DNA of 64,000 nt from Zoroaster sp. YZ-2022 (lineage: Eukaryota > Echinodermata > Asteroidea > Forcipulatida > Zoroasteridae): NCBI GenBank assembly GCA_029582265.1, contig CM055822.1:310001-374000 (forward strand), in the 5' to 3' direction. Positions within the stretch are counted from its first letter, which is position 1, and each line of letters starts with the position of its first letter. A model generated the notes under the pieces. That model did no database searches and was not told the origin of the DNA. It was given only the letters and a program-made list of their open reading frames with translations. Made by a program: the position numbers and the translations under genes. Below, one piece after another: positions 24,181 to 34,352 of this stretch.

Positions 24181-24857
24181 ATGAAATTTTCCTTCACTTG
24201 TGTGATAGCAGGACCAACCGGCTCAGGCAAAAACTCAGTTCGTAAAACGTTTGCTGGTTCCAGCGGATGAAAAGGTCATCGAACCTCCGCAGACAACATC
24301 GTGTGGTGCTACGGAGAGTTTCAACATGCTTGCAACATTTTGGCAAACGTGGTTCGTGATATACAATTTGTGGAAGGTATTCCAGATGACCTTCATACGA
24401 AAATACATCGATCCAGGAACAATATGATAGTGATCGATGATCTCATGTTCTGAAACTGGCAACAACAAACGGATTATGGAGCTTTTACCAAGGGCAGTCA
24501 TCATAGAAATCTTTCCATTGTGTTGATTCTCCAAAATTTATTTTCATCAGGGCAAAGAAATGCGCTGATTAGTCTCAACGCACATTACATGATCCTCTTC
24601 AAAAATCAAGGGACGCTTCCCAGATAAACCATCTGGCAAAACAAATGTATCCCACCAAATCAAAGTTCATGGTCGAAGCCTACCGAGATGCCACTTTACC
24701 ACCCTACGGTTGCCTTTTCATTGATCTAAAACCCGAAACGTCCGAGGAAATGAGACTAAGGGACCACATTTTTCCGGGTGAGAACCCAATGTGTGTATGT
24801 TCCGAAGGTATAAATGAAGTGAGGATCCGAGCACGCCATTCATTTGAAGATGTCTAA
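24181..24857 (+). pseudogene. Polinton packaging ATPase remnant (FtsK/HerA-like, A32 type)
   Basis: This ATPase family drives genome packaging into capsids. The first frame shows a Walker A motif, IAGPTGSGKN. After a stop near 24268, other frames show a Walker B stretch MIVIDDLM, then GSHHRNLSIVLILQNLF and LISLNAHYMILFKNQ, the conserved sensor region. The last frame has ATLPPYGCLFIDLKP and DHIFPGENP. The order and spacing match the Polinton ATPase, but at least three frame changes separate the blocks. Confidence 0.85.
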
Positions 24858-25240
24858 GCGCGTGCGGAACCACGCTCCGTACCTGCAAGTCCTAGCAAAT
24901 ACCAAACAGCGTCAAGGGTGTGATCGAGGGAGCCAGTAAGAACTTATCGCTTGTGTGTGTGGTGTGCCCTCAACATCCCTAATGAGACATAAGTCTAAAA
25001 CCCGCCGACAAAAAGAAAACTAAAAATACAAGCATCACATCAGAGCCCTCTCCACACCAAAAACTTAGCGTCCAAGAAAAAATTCTTCATCAAAAGGTGG
25101 ATTCCTGGGTGCATTGCTGACCCCTGTTCTGAGTGCACTTGCCGGGTTCTGCTCTTCAAGTAACGATGCAGCACACCAAGAAAATGGTGCACTTGTGTCC
25201 CACGACACACTTTCACAGCTACCGGCGCCAAGACTTCGTT
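24850..25240 (+). pseudogene. Small conserved Polinton ORF with GGFLGALL motif, broken
   Basis: Begins with an ATG overlapping the end of the ATPase frame (MSKRVRNHAPYLQVLA) and is cut by a stop. In a later frame it reads KGGFLGALLTPVLSALAGF. Short proteins of this kind, basic start and Gly-rich hydrophobic segment, sit next to ATPase genes in Polintons. The function is not known to me. Confidence 0.55.
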
Positions 25241-25560
25241 AGAACAAACTCAACAACGCGTGTAGTGTACGGTTTTGGACGAAGACATGAGGACTCTGCT
25301 CGAAAGGCAGGATATCACAGACGAAGAGAGAAAAGCTGTGTCATCAGACACTTCAAGGTACACCATTTTAAATCGGCAGAGGAAAATTCCCCAACCTTGA
25401 ACTTGCAAATGAATAGTGATGAATCCAAAGACCAGCCCAAGTTAGAGCGAACACCCGGAGAACCACCCAGGTTAGAACGAGAACCCGTCACCACTATCCT
25501 CACTAAATTTAAAGCTGAGCTGAAAAGGGTACCCTGAGGAAATGTCGTTCGGTTCACCTC
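25190..25560 (+). pseudogene. Second small Polinton ORF, broken
   Basis: One frame reads VLDEDMRTLLERQDITDEER, typical of a small helical protein found near the Polinton integrase. Another runs on to about 25537 with acidic and Pro-rich sequence (GEPPRLEREPVT). It is frame-disrupted and its role is unknown. Confidence 0.45.
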
Positions 25561-25819
25561 GACTGTTTGCCGAAGCTACACATCTATCAACCCCTTCCCC
25601 TTCGAGGTAAGAAAAAGAGACCGTAGAATCAAGCCACCCATTTTGAAATGGACTCATATTAAAAAGATGTATCGAGTCTTTTCTTGTCATTTTGTGTTTT
25701 CGTTCACCATGGACTGTGTCCTCCCAAGTCCGGGTTCCGGACCCCAACACTTTCTTAAAGAAAATCCGTTGCACATGGCTTGTTGTCAAGGCACCGTCAT
25801 CATTACAAACTCGGATTCT

Positions 25820-26904
25820 ACCGATGGCGGAGGCATACATGAAGAAAGTGTATTACGACCCCAAACACCGCCGCCTTTGGTGGTGTGAGGCTATTTACCG
25901 CGCTGCAGTAAGAGACGGCATTAATGTCAAAAGAAACAGATAACTGTATGGTTGCGGGAACAGCCGACCTACGACAGATACACAAACCAATACGGAGAAA
26001 ATTTTTAAAGAAATAGGGTCGAAGTGCATGGCATCGATCACCAATGGCAGAATTTGGTAGATATGTCCTCCAAAAGAACACAATCGGTACAGGTGTTTGC
26101 TGACGTGCATCGATGTCTTTTCGAAGTATGCGTGGGTCGTTCCTCTGAAAGATAAGACTGGGACAACTTTAGTGAAAGCCTTCAAAAAGATTTTAAAAAG
26201 GAGGGAGAAAGGCGCGTCTGCTTCAGACCGATAAAAATTTCGGAATTTATCAATGAAAAGTTTCAGTCTTTTCTCAAGAAAACGAATATCTACTTCTTCA
26301 CTACCAATAATGAAACCAAAGCCAGCATTGTTGAGAGATTTAACAGAACACTGAAGACAAAATGTGGAAATATTTCACGGCCAACAACATACCAGTATAC
26401 AAAGGTCCTCCCCGCATTACTTTCTGGCTACAATCATTCGTTTCACGAAGTATAAACCACCCCGGCGTCAGTCAATACTTCCAATGTCGATCGAATAAGA
26501 CAGGCGTTGTACACCCTGACTCAAACCCCCTGAAAAAACTGTCTTCAAGTTCGAGGTTGGGAATGCGGTTCACATCATAGCCGCCAGGCCTTTCCGTAAG
26601 AGTTATTTACCAAAGCTGGACCACCGAACTGTTTACCATCAACGCCAGGAATCCCCACTTTCCCCCTGTGTACACGTTGAACGATTATGAGAGCAACGGT
26701 GGAGGAACTTTCTACGAGCAGAACTTTACAACATGCAGTTCAGAAGGACGACCTGTACAAAGTTGAAAATACTGAAAACCAGAAGGCGACGGGAACCCAG
26801 AATACTTGGTGAAATGGGTTGGATATCGGAAAAATTCAATAGCTGGGTGTCCAAGTTGCACGCTCTATAAAGACAACCAGGACGTCAGCCATGTGCCATT
26901 TTAA
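25820..26904 (+). pseudogene. Polinton retroviral-type integrase with chromodomain, broken
   Basis: This integrase inserts the element into host DNA. The N-terminal part shows YYDPKHRRLWWCEAIYRA. The catalytic core shows LTCIDVFSKYAWVVPLKDK (first catalytic Asp), LQTDKNF (second) and ETKASIVERFNRTLKTK (Glu). The C-terminus shows EYLVKWVGYRKNS, a chromodomain signature. At least four frame changes or stops separate these blocks. A fragment of the core reappears inverted at 31889-31957. Confidence 0.85.
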
Positions 26905-26910
26905 GCAAAA

Positions 26911-27650
26911 ATGAATCATGCAGGCCGCATTTACGTGACGCTCCCAAGCAATAGCTCGATGAATGTTCACCCCAACAACACTTTGGCTCACTTCTTTGTA
27001 ATTTGCCTCCCTCCTCTCACGTTAACGGGAGAATGGGAAGTTGCCATGGCCGAGTTCGTCTATCCACACCGTTGGCTCAATGTATTCCAAGATGAAAATT
27101 ATATGTTATGTACCGCTGGAACACAGGGTCCACGGGCACTCGATCGCAGGGTTACTATTCCACGCCTAAAGAACTTATATCAGCTTTTAAGCCCCTATCG
27201 ATCACGACGGACAAGTCACCATATTGTACAATAAATACATTCAAAAAATTGTGACGAAAACACGAGAAGGGGCAAGCTTGATTTTTCACGGCCGATTAAG
27301 CGACATTATTTGGGTTCAATGTCAACGACCGCATCATGGGTCTCAAACAGCCCCTTCACACTGTGGACGTTCATCCATTTCACCCATGTTCGTGTATACT
27401 AATATTATCCAGTACAACACGGTAGGTGATAAGAGGCACCTTTATTACGGATCGTGAACGCGGAAGGAAAATATGGAGATATCGTTTCCAAAATATACGA
27501 CAACCCTCATTACATTCCTCTGAAACAAAGGTCATTGACACCATTGAAATAGATATAAGAGACGACACAGGCGAGCCCATCTCATTTATCAACGGTAGGG
27601 TCATCGTGAAACTACACTTCAGACAGCGGCGCTCACCGTACTTCAACTGA
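26911..27650 (+). pseudogene. Polinton minor capsid (penton-like) protein, broken
   Basis: Opens with MNHAGRIYVTLPSNSSMNVH and LTGEWEVAMAEFVYPHRW in frame. After frame changes it ends with TIEIDIRDDTGEPISF and VIVKLHFR. Both ends match the single-jelly-roll protein that forms capsid vertices in Polinton-like viruses. The middle is disrupted. Confidence 0.75.
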
Positions 27651-27655
27651 TCGCT

Positions 27656-28095
27656 ATGACGAAGCTTAAATACATTCTACCTAAACACTATGAAGATTAC
27701 TACACAGCAAGTGTGTCAAGGGTTGCCTGTGTTTGAAGGACCTCGCACGCAGCGCGGTTTTGGCCTTGGTGGTATCTTGGGAGGCCTGTTCGGTCGGCCA
27801 TGCCTCTCTTAAAGGCTGGGTTGAAGACGTTTGGACGGCAGCTCTTCGCACTGGTGTTGGCATCGCCCAAGATGCACTGGAAGGAAAGAATATAAAATCA
27901 GCAGCCAAAGCTAGGCTCGGAGAGCCGGAAGTCAACTGACAAAACAAGCCCTCCAAAGTATTAATACCCGAGTCGCTTTGGCAGGTCTGTAAAACGAAAA
28001 AACCAACAAGGCAGACAGGTCACTTCTATGCCGAGCAAGAGAGCGAAAGGTCACTTGACATCTTTGATTAGTATTATCTGCACAATTCTGTGGCA
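27656..28095 (+). pseudogene. Small virion-type protein with QRGFGLGGILGGLF motif, broken
   Basis: ATG at 27656 gives MTKLKYILPKHYEDYY. Another frame gives FEGPRTQRGFGLGGILGGLF, and a third gives AMPLLKGWVEDVW and RTGVGIAQDALEGKNIKSA. This Gly-rich, amphipathic pattern is seen in the adenovirus pVI-like small protein encoded beside the capsid genes of Polintons. The assignment is by pattern only. Confidence 0.5.
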
Positions 28096-28100
28096 TCAGC

Positions 28101-29359
28101 ATGTCTCTTCTGCACGATCATTCCTGCGGTGCAAAAGTCCAGCTAACGATTTTATTTCACCCTCCCACCAGACTAGTATCGAGAAGGGTCAATGGACTGA
28201 ATTCCATCCCATTGCTAACATTTTCTGATGGAGGCCTATTGAATTTTTCATACCTGGATCCGGGGAAGACTACGTTGATCTTTCCCAAACACAACTCTAT
28301 ATCAAAGCAAAAGTGGTCAAAGCTGACGGTACGAATCTGACAGACGACTCTTCGGTTGGTCCAGTCAATCTGTTTTTGCAGTCTCTCTTCAGTCAGATCG
28401 ACGTGACCTTGAACGATCGCCTTATCTCTGCTTCTTCCCCCACTTACCCTTACCGAGCCATGATAGAAAGTCTTTTGAGTTATGGTCACGATGCCAAGGC
28501 TTCCCAACTTTCCTCTTCATTGTTCTACAAAGATACAGCTGGACAAATGGATACCACTGATCCCCTAGCGGCAGACGACGCTGTCAACAAGGACTCAAGG
28601 CCCGCTATCAATACATCAAAGGAAGCCCAGTGGTGGATATGATTGGTCCATACACAGTGACATTTTCTTCCAAGACAGACACATGCTAAACGGGGGTGGA
28701 TCTTAGACTCAAACTTATACGCAGTAGTGATGTTTTGCCCGATGGCTTCCGAGGTCAACCCTACCTATAAGGTACGATTCAAGCGCGCGTCCGTGTTTGT
28801 CAGAAAAGTAAAAAGAGCTCCGCGGTTCATGCTTTCATGCCAAAGCATTAGAAAAGGGAACTGCAAAGTATCCCATCAAACGCGTCCTTTGCAAAATGAT
28901 CTCTGTACCCCAAGGCAACTTGATACTCACTCAGGATCACGCTTTTCTCGGACAACTTCCGACACGCATTGTAATAGGCTGCGTGAGTAATGTAGCGTTC
29001 AACGGACGCTACTCAAAGAACCCCTTTTTCAGCATCTGAACGCAAACGTTTTGACGGTGTACCTAGATGGAGATCAGATTCCGTATACTCCACTCAAACC
29101 GAACTTTTCCGATGCGTCCAATAATTACGTCAGAGCATACAACACCCTCTTCTTGGGAACAGATAAAATGTACCAGAATGAAAACGACATCAGTCGTGAG
29201 GATTTCGCCAAAGGGCTATACACTGTACGCGCAGTCTCACTCCTGACCTGTCTTCTGGCGGACACTTTAACCTCGTCAAACACGAAACCTACGGTTGAAA
29301 TGCACTTTGCCTCTCCGCTACAGGAAACTGCCAACGTGATCATCTGCGCGCGAATTTAA
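28101..29359 (+). pseudogene. Polinton major capsid protein (double jelly-roll), broken
   Basis: Starts at ATG 28101 and ends in the frame closing at 29359. Recognisable pieces include VGPVNLFLQSLFSQIDVTLN, PTYPYRAMIESLLSYG and DPLAADDAVNKDSR in one frame. Further on come VYLDGDQIPYTPLKPNF and, near the end, VEMHFASPLQETANVI. The text around 'LFLQSLFSQIDVTLN' is the best conserved part of Polinton capsid proteins. Several frame changes lie between 28640 and 29050. Confidence 0.85.
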
Positions 29360-29428
29360 CAACATTTTGAAATAGATCAGGCTCGAAACATCATATTCGA
29401 CTACAGCAGTTGAAGGCACGTACAGACC

Positions 29429-29942
29429 ATGGACAGCTCGGAAATTAGCACTATTTTAAATAGAGACCGTTACACAAAACATTTTTTTCCAGAGGGTGTT
29501 TCGCCCGCGATAAACTTCCCAAGCAAGTTATCTCTCGTCCCAGTGCCTTTGTGGTGAACACAGACCTATTACGAAACCAGGACAACATTGGGTAGGAATA
29601 TACTTCACGAGATGGTGTTGGAGAGTATTTTGATTCCTACGGATTACCACCGCAATTACCCGAGTTCAAAATTTTCTCAAGAACAACGCGGAAAAAACTC
29701 AATATAATCATCAACGCCACAGGGACCCTTGTCTGCTGTCTGCGGTCAATATTCCATCTACTTCTTGCTACATCGATGTCAGGAATCACCATGAGCAGAT
29801 TGTGGGACTTTTTTCCACTTCCGATATCAACAGAACGACGTCAACGTAAACGATTTTATCAGAATACACTTTCCCGTATTAAAACGAATGGTATTCGATG
29901 ATCAATTATTGTTTCAACAAGTTTCAAGGGCCTTGTTAGAAT
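29429..29942 (+). pseudogene. Adenain-like cysteine protease (maturation protease), broken
   Basis: This protease family matures capsid precursor proteins. Catalytic landmarks are visible, each in a different frame: HWVGIYFT (His) near 29587, GVGEYFDSYGLPP (acidic residue) near 29620, and GPLSAVCGQYSIYFLLHRC (Gln side and catalytic Cys) near 29730. The end of the gene lies at about 29942. The gene cannot be expressed as one product. Confidence 0.8.
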
Positions 29943-30196
29943 AACCTATACCTTAACGGACTGATGGATTAATTATTTAAACCAATGTTGTATTTCGAGT
30001 TCAATTCAAGCCAGTATCTCAACAACTTGCCCAAATCATCAATATGCTGCGTTTGCGCGCTTTTTCTCCCTCCACCAAACTGCACACACCCACCTTATTT
30101 TGTGTGCAGTTTGTATGGAAAAAAGTGCAGTTGTGTGATATCATCAATAAACTACGCTTGCGTGAGTTCAAACAAATTTCCCAGTGTTCGGTCTAG

Positions 30197-30580
30197 CCAA
30201 AATGTTCTAAAGGCCTCGAATTTGTTAGAATTTAAAATAACAATAATAATAATTAATGTTTTCAGTTTATCAAATGTTTTCCAATTTAAAACCAATATAA
30301 AAAACCATCTGTAAATATATTGATGTTAAAGATTGCTGTTGGTGTTAAAATTAAGTTTAACAAATGCAAAAATGTTCTAAAGGCCTCGAATTTGTTAGAA
30401 TTTAAAATAACAATAATAATAATTAATGTTTTCAGTTTATCAAATGTTTTCCAATTTAAAATCAATATAAAAACCATCTGTAAATATATTGATGTCAAAG
30501 ATTGCTGTTGGTGTTAAAATTAAATTTAACAAATGCCAAAATGTTCTAAAGGCCCCGAATTTGTTAGAATTTAAAATAAC

Positions 30581-30615
<35 letters not shown>

Positions 30616-30917
30616 ATGTTTTCAGTTTATCAAATGTTTTCCAATTTAAAACCAATATAAAAACCATCTGTTAATATATTGATGTCAAAAGATTGCTGTT
30701 AGTGTTAAAATTAAATTTAACAAATGCCAAAATATTCTAAAGTACCCGAATTTGTTAGAATTTAAAATAACAATATTAATAATAATAATAATAATAATAA
30801 TACTTAATGTTTTCAGTTTATCAAATGTTTTCCAATTTAAAACCAATATAAAAACCATCTGTAAATATATTGATGTCAAAGATTGCTGTTGGTGTTAAAA
30901 TTAAATTTAACAAATCA
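30197..30917. repeat. 170-bp tandem repeat, four copies
   Basis: Units start at about 30197, 30367, 30537 and 30728 with AAAATGTTCTAAAGGC or a close variant. Each contains an AAT microsatellite of different length. The left Polinton repeat has one unit in inverted orientation. Confidence 0.9.
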
Positions 30918-31174
30918 TACTTGAATAGCTTCATGTACAGTCGTTCTTTTGTCTGTCTTCGTACGTTGTTGTCCCTCCCCTTTCTACTTCCCTTAAGGAA
31001 TATAAAATAATAAAAATAAAAATAAAAATTTAAAAAATAAAGACTCAATGAGTAAAGACTGAATGAGTAAAGACTCAATGAGTAAAGACTCAATGTTAGG
31101 AAGATTGCATCTATGGAGTAAGTCAAAGTCAACGTCAAGGATTAGATGAGATATCAGTCAATGGTTGTATAATA

Positions 31175-31675
31175 ATGGATGTTCCAGAAAACGCAACAGG
31201 GAATTTGGCAGTCAAAGATGACTCCATTAAGCGGAGAAAGTCCAGAGGCAAATATAAGAGAAGGAATGTCTGTACAGTCAGGAGAAGAAAGAAGAAAGTT
31301 GACAAGGTCAAAGGTGATGAGGTCACGGGCAAACAGATGACAATGAGTGAAAAGGAACAGGTTATCACAGAGAAAGTTGCTCAAACTGGTGAGATACAGA
31401 GGAAAAGGGGAAGGCCTTATCTACAGGGTCAGAGAGAACAGAAAGCAGGGACTCATAACCCAAGGCAAACAAGGAGAACAAGATATTCAAATGATCCCGA
31501 GGTAAAAGATGCAAATAGTCCAATGAGGAATACCACATGTAAGATGGGTAACATTTATCAGAATCACAAAGAACAAGCTGATAATTCTGAACCCGATGTT
31601 AAAAAGCGTAGATTTGAAGATTCGGAAATAGAAACTTGTGAAACTTCATTCAGAATAAGGCAGTTGGCTAATTAG
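31175..31675 (+). CDS. Basic AT-hook-like ORF, 166 aa
   Basis: An intact ORF encoding a Lys/Arg-rich protein. Residues about 20-50 carry clusters KRRKSRGKYKRR and RRRKKK. Residues about 80-88 read RKRGRPYLQ, whose RGRP core is the AT-hook DNA minor-groove motif. The tail has a second basic patch (KKRRF). It lies within an insertion in the right Polinton repeat and its first 85 codons are duplicated at 31992. It could be a captured host gene fragment or an element accessory gene. A signal for expression was not seen. Confidence 0.4.
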   Translation: MDVPENATGNLAVKDDSIKRRKSRGKYKRRNVCTVRRRKKKVDKVKGDEVTGKQMTMSEKEQVITEKVAQTGEIQRKRGRPYLQGQREQKAGTHNPRQTRRTRYSNDPEVKDANSPMRNTTCKMGNIYQNHKEQADNSEPDVKKRRFEDSEIETCETSFRIRQLAN

Positions 31676-31888
31676 ATATCTTAAAGAGAGTAAGTAGAAT
31701 AATAAGGAGTAATAATTCGTGGGAGTGTCTCACGCGCGCGCCCAGACGATAAAGTCGGCACAGCATTTTATACATAAATTATTAAGTTAATTAGACCCCA
31801 AAAATATAATGTCATAATCCTGCTTGGTCTGCACCCATGAAAATCTCCTGGTTGGTGACAATTTTTTCATAGGGAAATAACTGAGCGA

Positions 31889-31957
31889 GCCTTTTTTCAT
31901 TATTGGTAGTAAAGAAGTAGATATTCGTTTTTTTGAGAAAAGACTGAAACTTTAAGG
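31889..31957 (-). repeat. Inverted fragment of the Polinton integrase
   Basis: CATTATTGGTAGTAAAGAAG and following bases are the reverse complement of the integrase core at about 26254-26322, with a few differences. It sits directly before the duplicated AT-hook block. Confidence 0.8.
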
Positions 31958-32246
31958 ATTAGATGAGATATCAGTCAATGGTTGTATAATAATGGATGTT
32001 CCAGAAAACGCAACAGGGAATTTGGCAGTCAAAGATGACTTTATTAAGCAGAGAAAGTCCAGAGGCAAATATAAGAGAAGGAATGTCTGTACAGTCAGGA
32101 GAAGAAAGAAGAAAGTTGACAAAGTCAAAGGTGATGAGGTCACGGGCAAACAGATGACAATGAGTGAAAAGGAACAGGTTATCACAGAGAAAGTTGCTCA
32201 AACTGGTGAGATACAGAGGAAAAGGGGAAGGCCTTATCTACAGGGT
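31954..32246 (+). repeat. Partial duplicate of the AT-hook ORF block
   Basis: Near-identical to 31137-31429, including the ORF start at 31992. The copy ends at CTACAGGGT, after which the frame closes at once (YLQGT stop). It differs at about five positions, so the duplication is recent relative to the decay of the Polinton genes. Confidence 0.85.
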
Positions 32247-32905
32247 ACTTAGGGAGTAAGTATTTTGTGTAATTCAATACATTAATATTTTCCATACAGT
32301 GTCTTTTCTAGTATTAAACCGCCACTTCACACAAACTACACACCTCCACCCGAAATCATACAGCGTTGGATCCTGACTCGAAAATGGCCAATTCATACAT
32401 TCAACCAATTAACGAATGCTGCGCTTGCGCACTACTTGAGTAGTGTGCAGTATTTTGTGTGGAGGGAGTAAGTGCGCGCGCCCAGACGTGTCTCACGCGC
32501 GCACACCCAGACGTGTCTCAACCGAAATCATCAATATGCAGGGAGTAGTGTGCAGTATTTTGTGTGGAGGGAGTAAGTATTTTGTGTGTAGTTTGTGTGG
32601 AGGGAGTCACGCGCGCGCCCAGACGTGTCTCACGCGCGCGCGCCCAGAATTTCAATCACGTGTGGCGTATTACAAGCCATGGGTCCTCAGGGTCGATACA
32701 GGCTCACCGTGTTGCTCAGGAGTAGTGTGCAGATCCCACCTCCTACGCCTCCACAATCCATAGTGTGATGCTGCAGACATGGAGGGAGTAGTGCGCAGTT
32801 GTGTGCAGTTTGTGTGCAGTATTTTGTGTGCAGGTATGTCTGATGACGTCATAAAAAATTATAAAAAATTTAAAAAAATAAAAATTAAAAACAATATTTC
32901 AATCA

Positions 32906-33363
32906 TGTGATGCGCAAATCTTGCCACGTTTGTGGAGGAGCAGTCTGCAGTTTGTCTGCAGTGATTTTGTGCAGTTTGTAATGGCATTCCTCCTCATTCC
33001 TCCTCAGTGCAATGGAGCAATGTGGTGGAGATACCGGCCTCTCTGTTTGAGGAGATTTGCACTTTGTGGTGGTGCAGTGGTAACACAATTTTTTTTTACT
33101 TGGCCGAAATGACGTCATAAAAAAATGGAAGAAAAAAATTGAAAAAAAAAATTCTCCACCACCACAAAGTGCACCGAGGTCAAAGTTGAATCTCCATGAG
33201 GTCAAAGTTGAATCTCCATGAAATTGAGAGGCCGGTATATTGCTCATTTTGCTCCATTGCACTGAGGAGGAATGAGGAGGAATGCCATTACAAACTGCAC
33301 AAAATCACTGCAGACAAACTGCAGACTGCTCCTCCACAAACGTGGCAAGATTTGCGTATCACA
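32906..33363. repeat. Imperfect palindrome at the right end of the Polinton
   Basis: GCAAATCTTGCCACGTTTGT (32909 on) returns in inverted form at about 33335-33355. Between these ends are inverted CTCCTCATTCCTCCT blocks and GGCCGGTAT blocks. The arms are about 200 bp each around a centre near 33120-33150. The left end of the element would be expected to hold the same structure, exactly where the assembly gap lies. Confidence 0.8.
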
Positions 33364-33660
33364 TACTACTATCAGTGTTACCGATGAACTGTTAACAAGC
33401 AAAAAAATCATTTAATGCTATTAATACAACACAATTTGGAAGAATGTTTGTAAGTGATAGTAAATTTTTCTCCCACAATATTTTTTTCTAGGTATTAAAT
33501 TTTCCGAAATAATATTTGGTATCAGAACAATGATACTGTTTGACTCATGCAAAGGCAAACAAATACCGTTTTAACAATTACAGCACAATCATGAGAACCA
33601 TTGTTTTACAGTTCACAAGTGCCGAAAAGTATATTTGGGTTACTATTAAGTTCTATTTAA

Positions 33661-34352
33661 AGGGGGACTGACATCCTTTATTGTGTGTGTACTTAAGGCG
33701 TTTTGTAATAAAATATTGTTTTTGAGACCCACCTGTGTCTATTTAATCATTGATTTCTGAGTACAAGTATTTTAAAACAATGTTTGAAGTGTTTGGGGGA
33801 GGCAACCCCGCCCATGGTGGAAGCTTCATTTGCATAAGATATGTGACGTAAGGTCGGGAAGATCCGATGTGTACATGATGTACATGTACATACAAACGTT
33901 TCACACACGTAGTGTCGATTTCATTTCTTCCGTGATTTTGTTTCCGGAACTAAAATATGCCGGGAAGATGTGTTTCTGCAGGATGCAACAACACCACCAA
34001 AGACGGTGTTAGCCTTCATCTGTTCCCAAGTGACCCAAAAATCGCCGTATTTGGACGAGCAAAGTTCGATTGACAAGAGTAAAGTGGTCAGGTCCATCGG
34101 CTCACATAGTTTTGTGCAGCGATCATTTTGAGCCGAGTTTTGAGCCGAATTTCTCTTCCCGACATGACGTCACGAACAGCTCCTCCGTGCAGGGCGTAAA
34201 AGTGGGGGGCATTTTTACAATGGTAAAATAACACTCTCAAAAACAATAAAAACACAAAACAAAAATTTTATTGATCTTTTACCGATATAAAAGAATAAAA
34301 CGATCACATATTTAACTGTTTGATTTAAATCCATGTCACTGTCAGTCCCCCT
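33661..34352 (+). mobile_element. Kolobok-like TTAA element with a THAP-domain ORF remnant (in gene A intron)
   Basis: Terminal inverted repeats AGGGGGACTGACA / TGTCAGTCCCCCT are flanked by TTAA on both sides (33657-33660 and 34353-34356). Inside, from 33958, MPGRCVSAGCNNTTKDGVSLHLFPSD is the start of a THAP zinc finger (Cx2-4C plus His). The frame then shifts near 34044. THAP domains and TTAA targets are the hallmarks of Kolobok transposons. This copy carries only the THAP part, so it is non-autonomous. Confidence 0.8.

Larger units (their letters stand above)
30184..33003 (-). repeat. Right inverted repeat of the Polinton, expanded
   Basis: It matches the left repeat in inverted orientation but is about twice as long. 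It contains four copies of a 170-bp unit and an insertion of about 1.15 kb (about 31096-32246) carrying an AT-hook ORF and its partial duplicate. TIR matching resumes at about 32250 and continues through the CACGCGCGCGCCCAGA region to about 33003. Confidence 0.8.
22442..33369 (+). mobile_element. Decayed Polinton/Maverick element
   Basis: A block of about 10.9 kb with long inverted repeats at both sides. Between them lie remnants of the Polinton virion and integration genes, all on the plus strand: packaging ATPase, two small ORFs, chromodomain integrase, penton-like protein, a small QRGFG protein, double-jelly-roll major capsid protein and adenain-like protease. Every gene is broken by several stops and frameshifts, so this is an old, inactive copy. 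The protein-primed DNA polymerase B that defines full-length Polintons was not found. The left terminus is lost in the gap. The right terminus abuts the cut last exon of discoidin gene A. Confidence 0.85.

Noticed and set aside
24235..24534. Minus-strand 99-codon ORF over the ATPase region.
   Set aside because: Shadow of the Polinton ATPase, which is recognisable on the plus strand by Walker A and B motifs.
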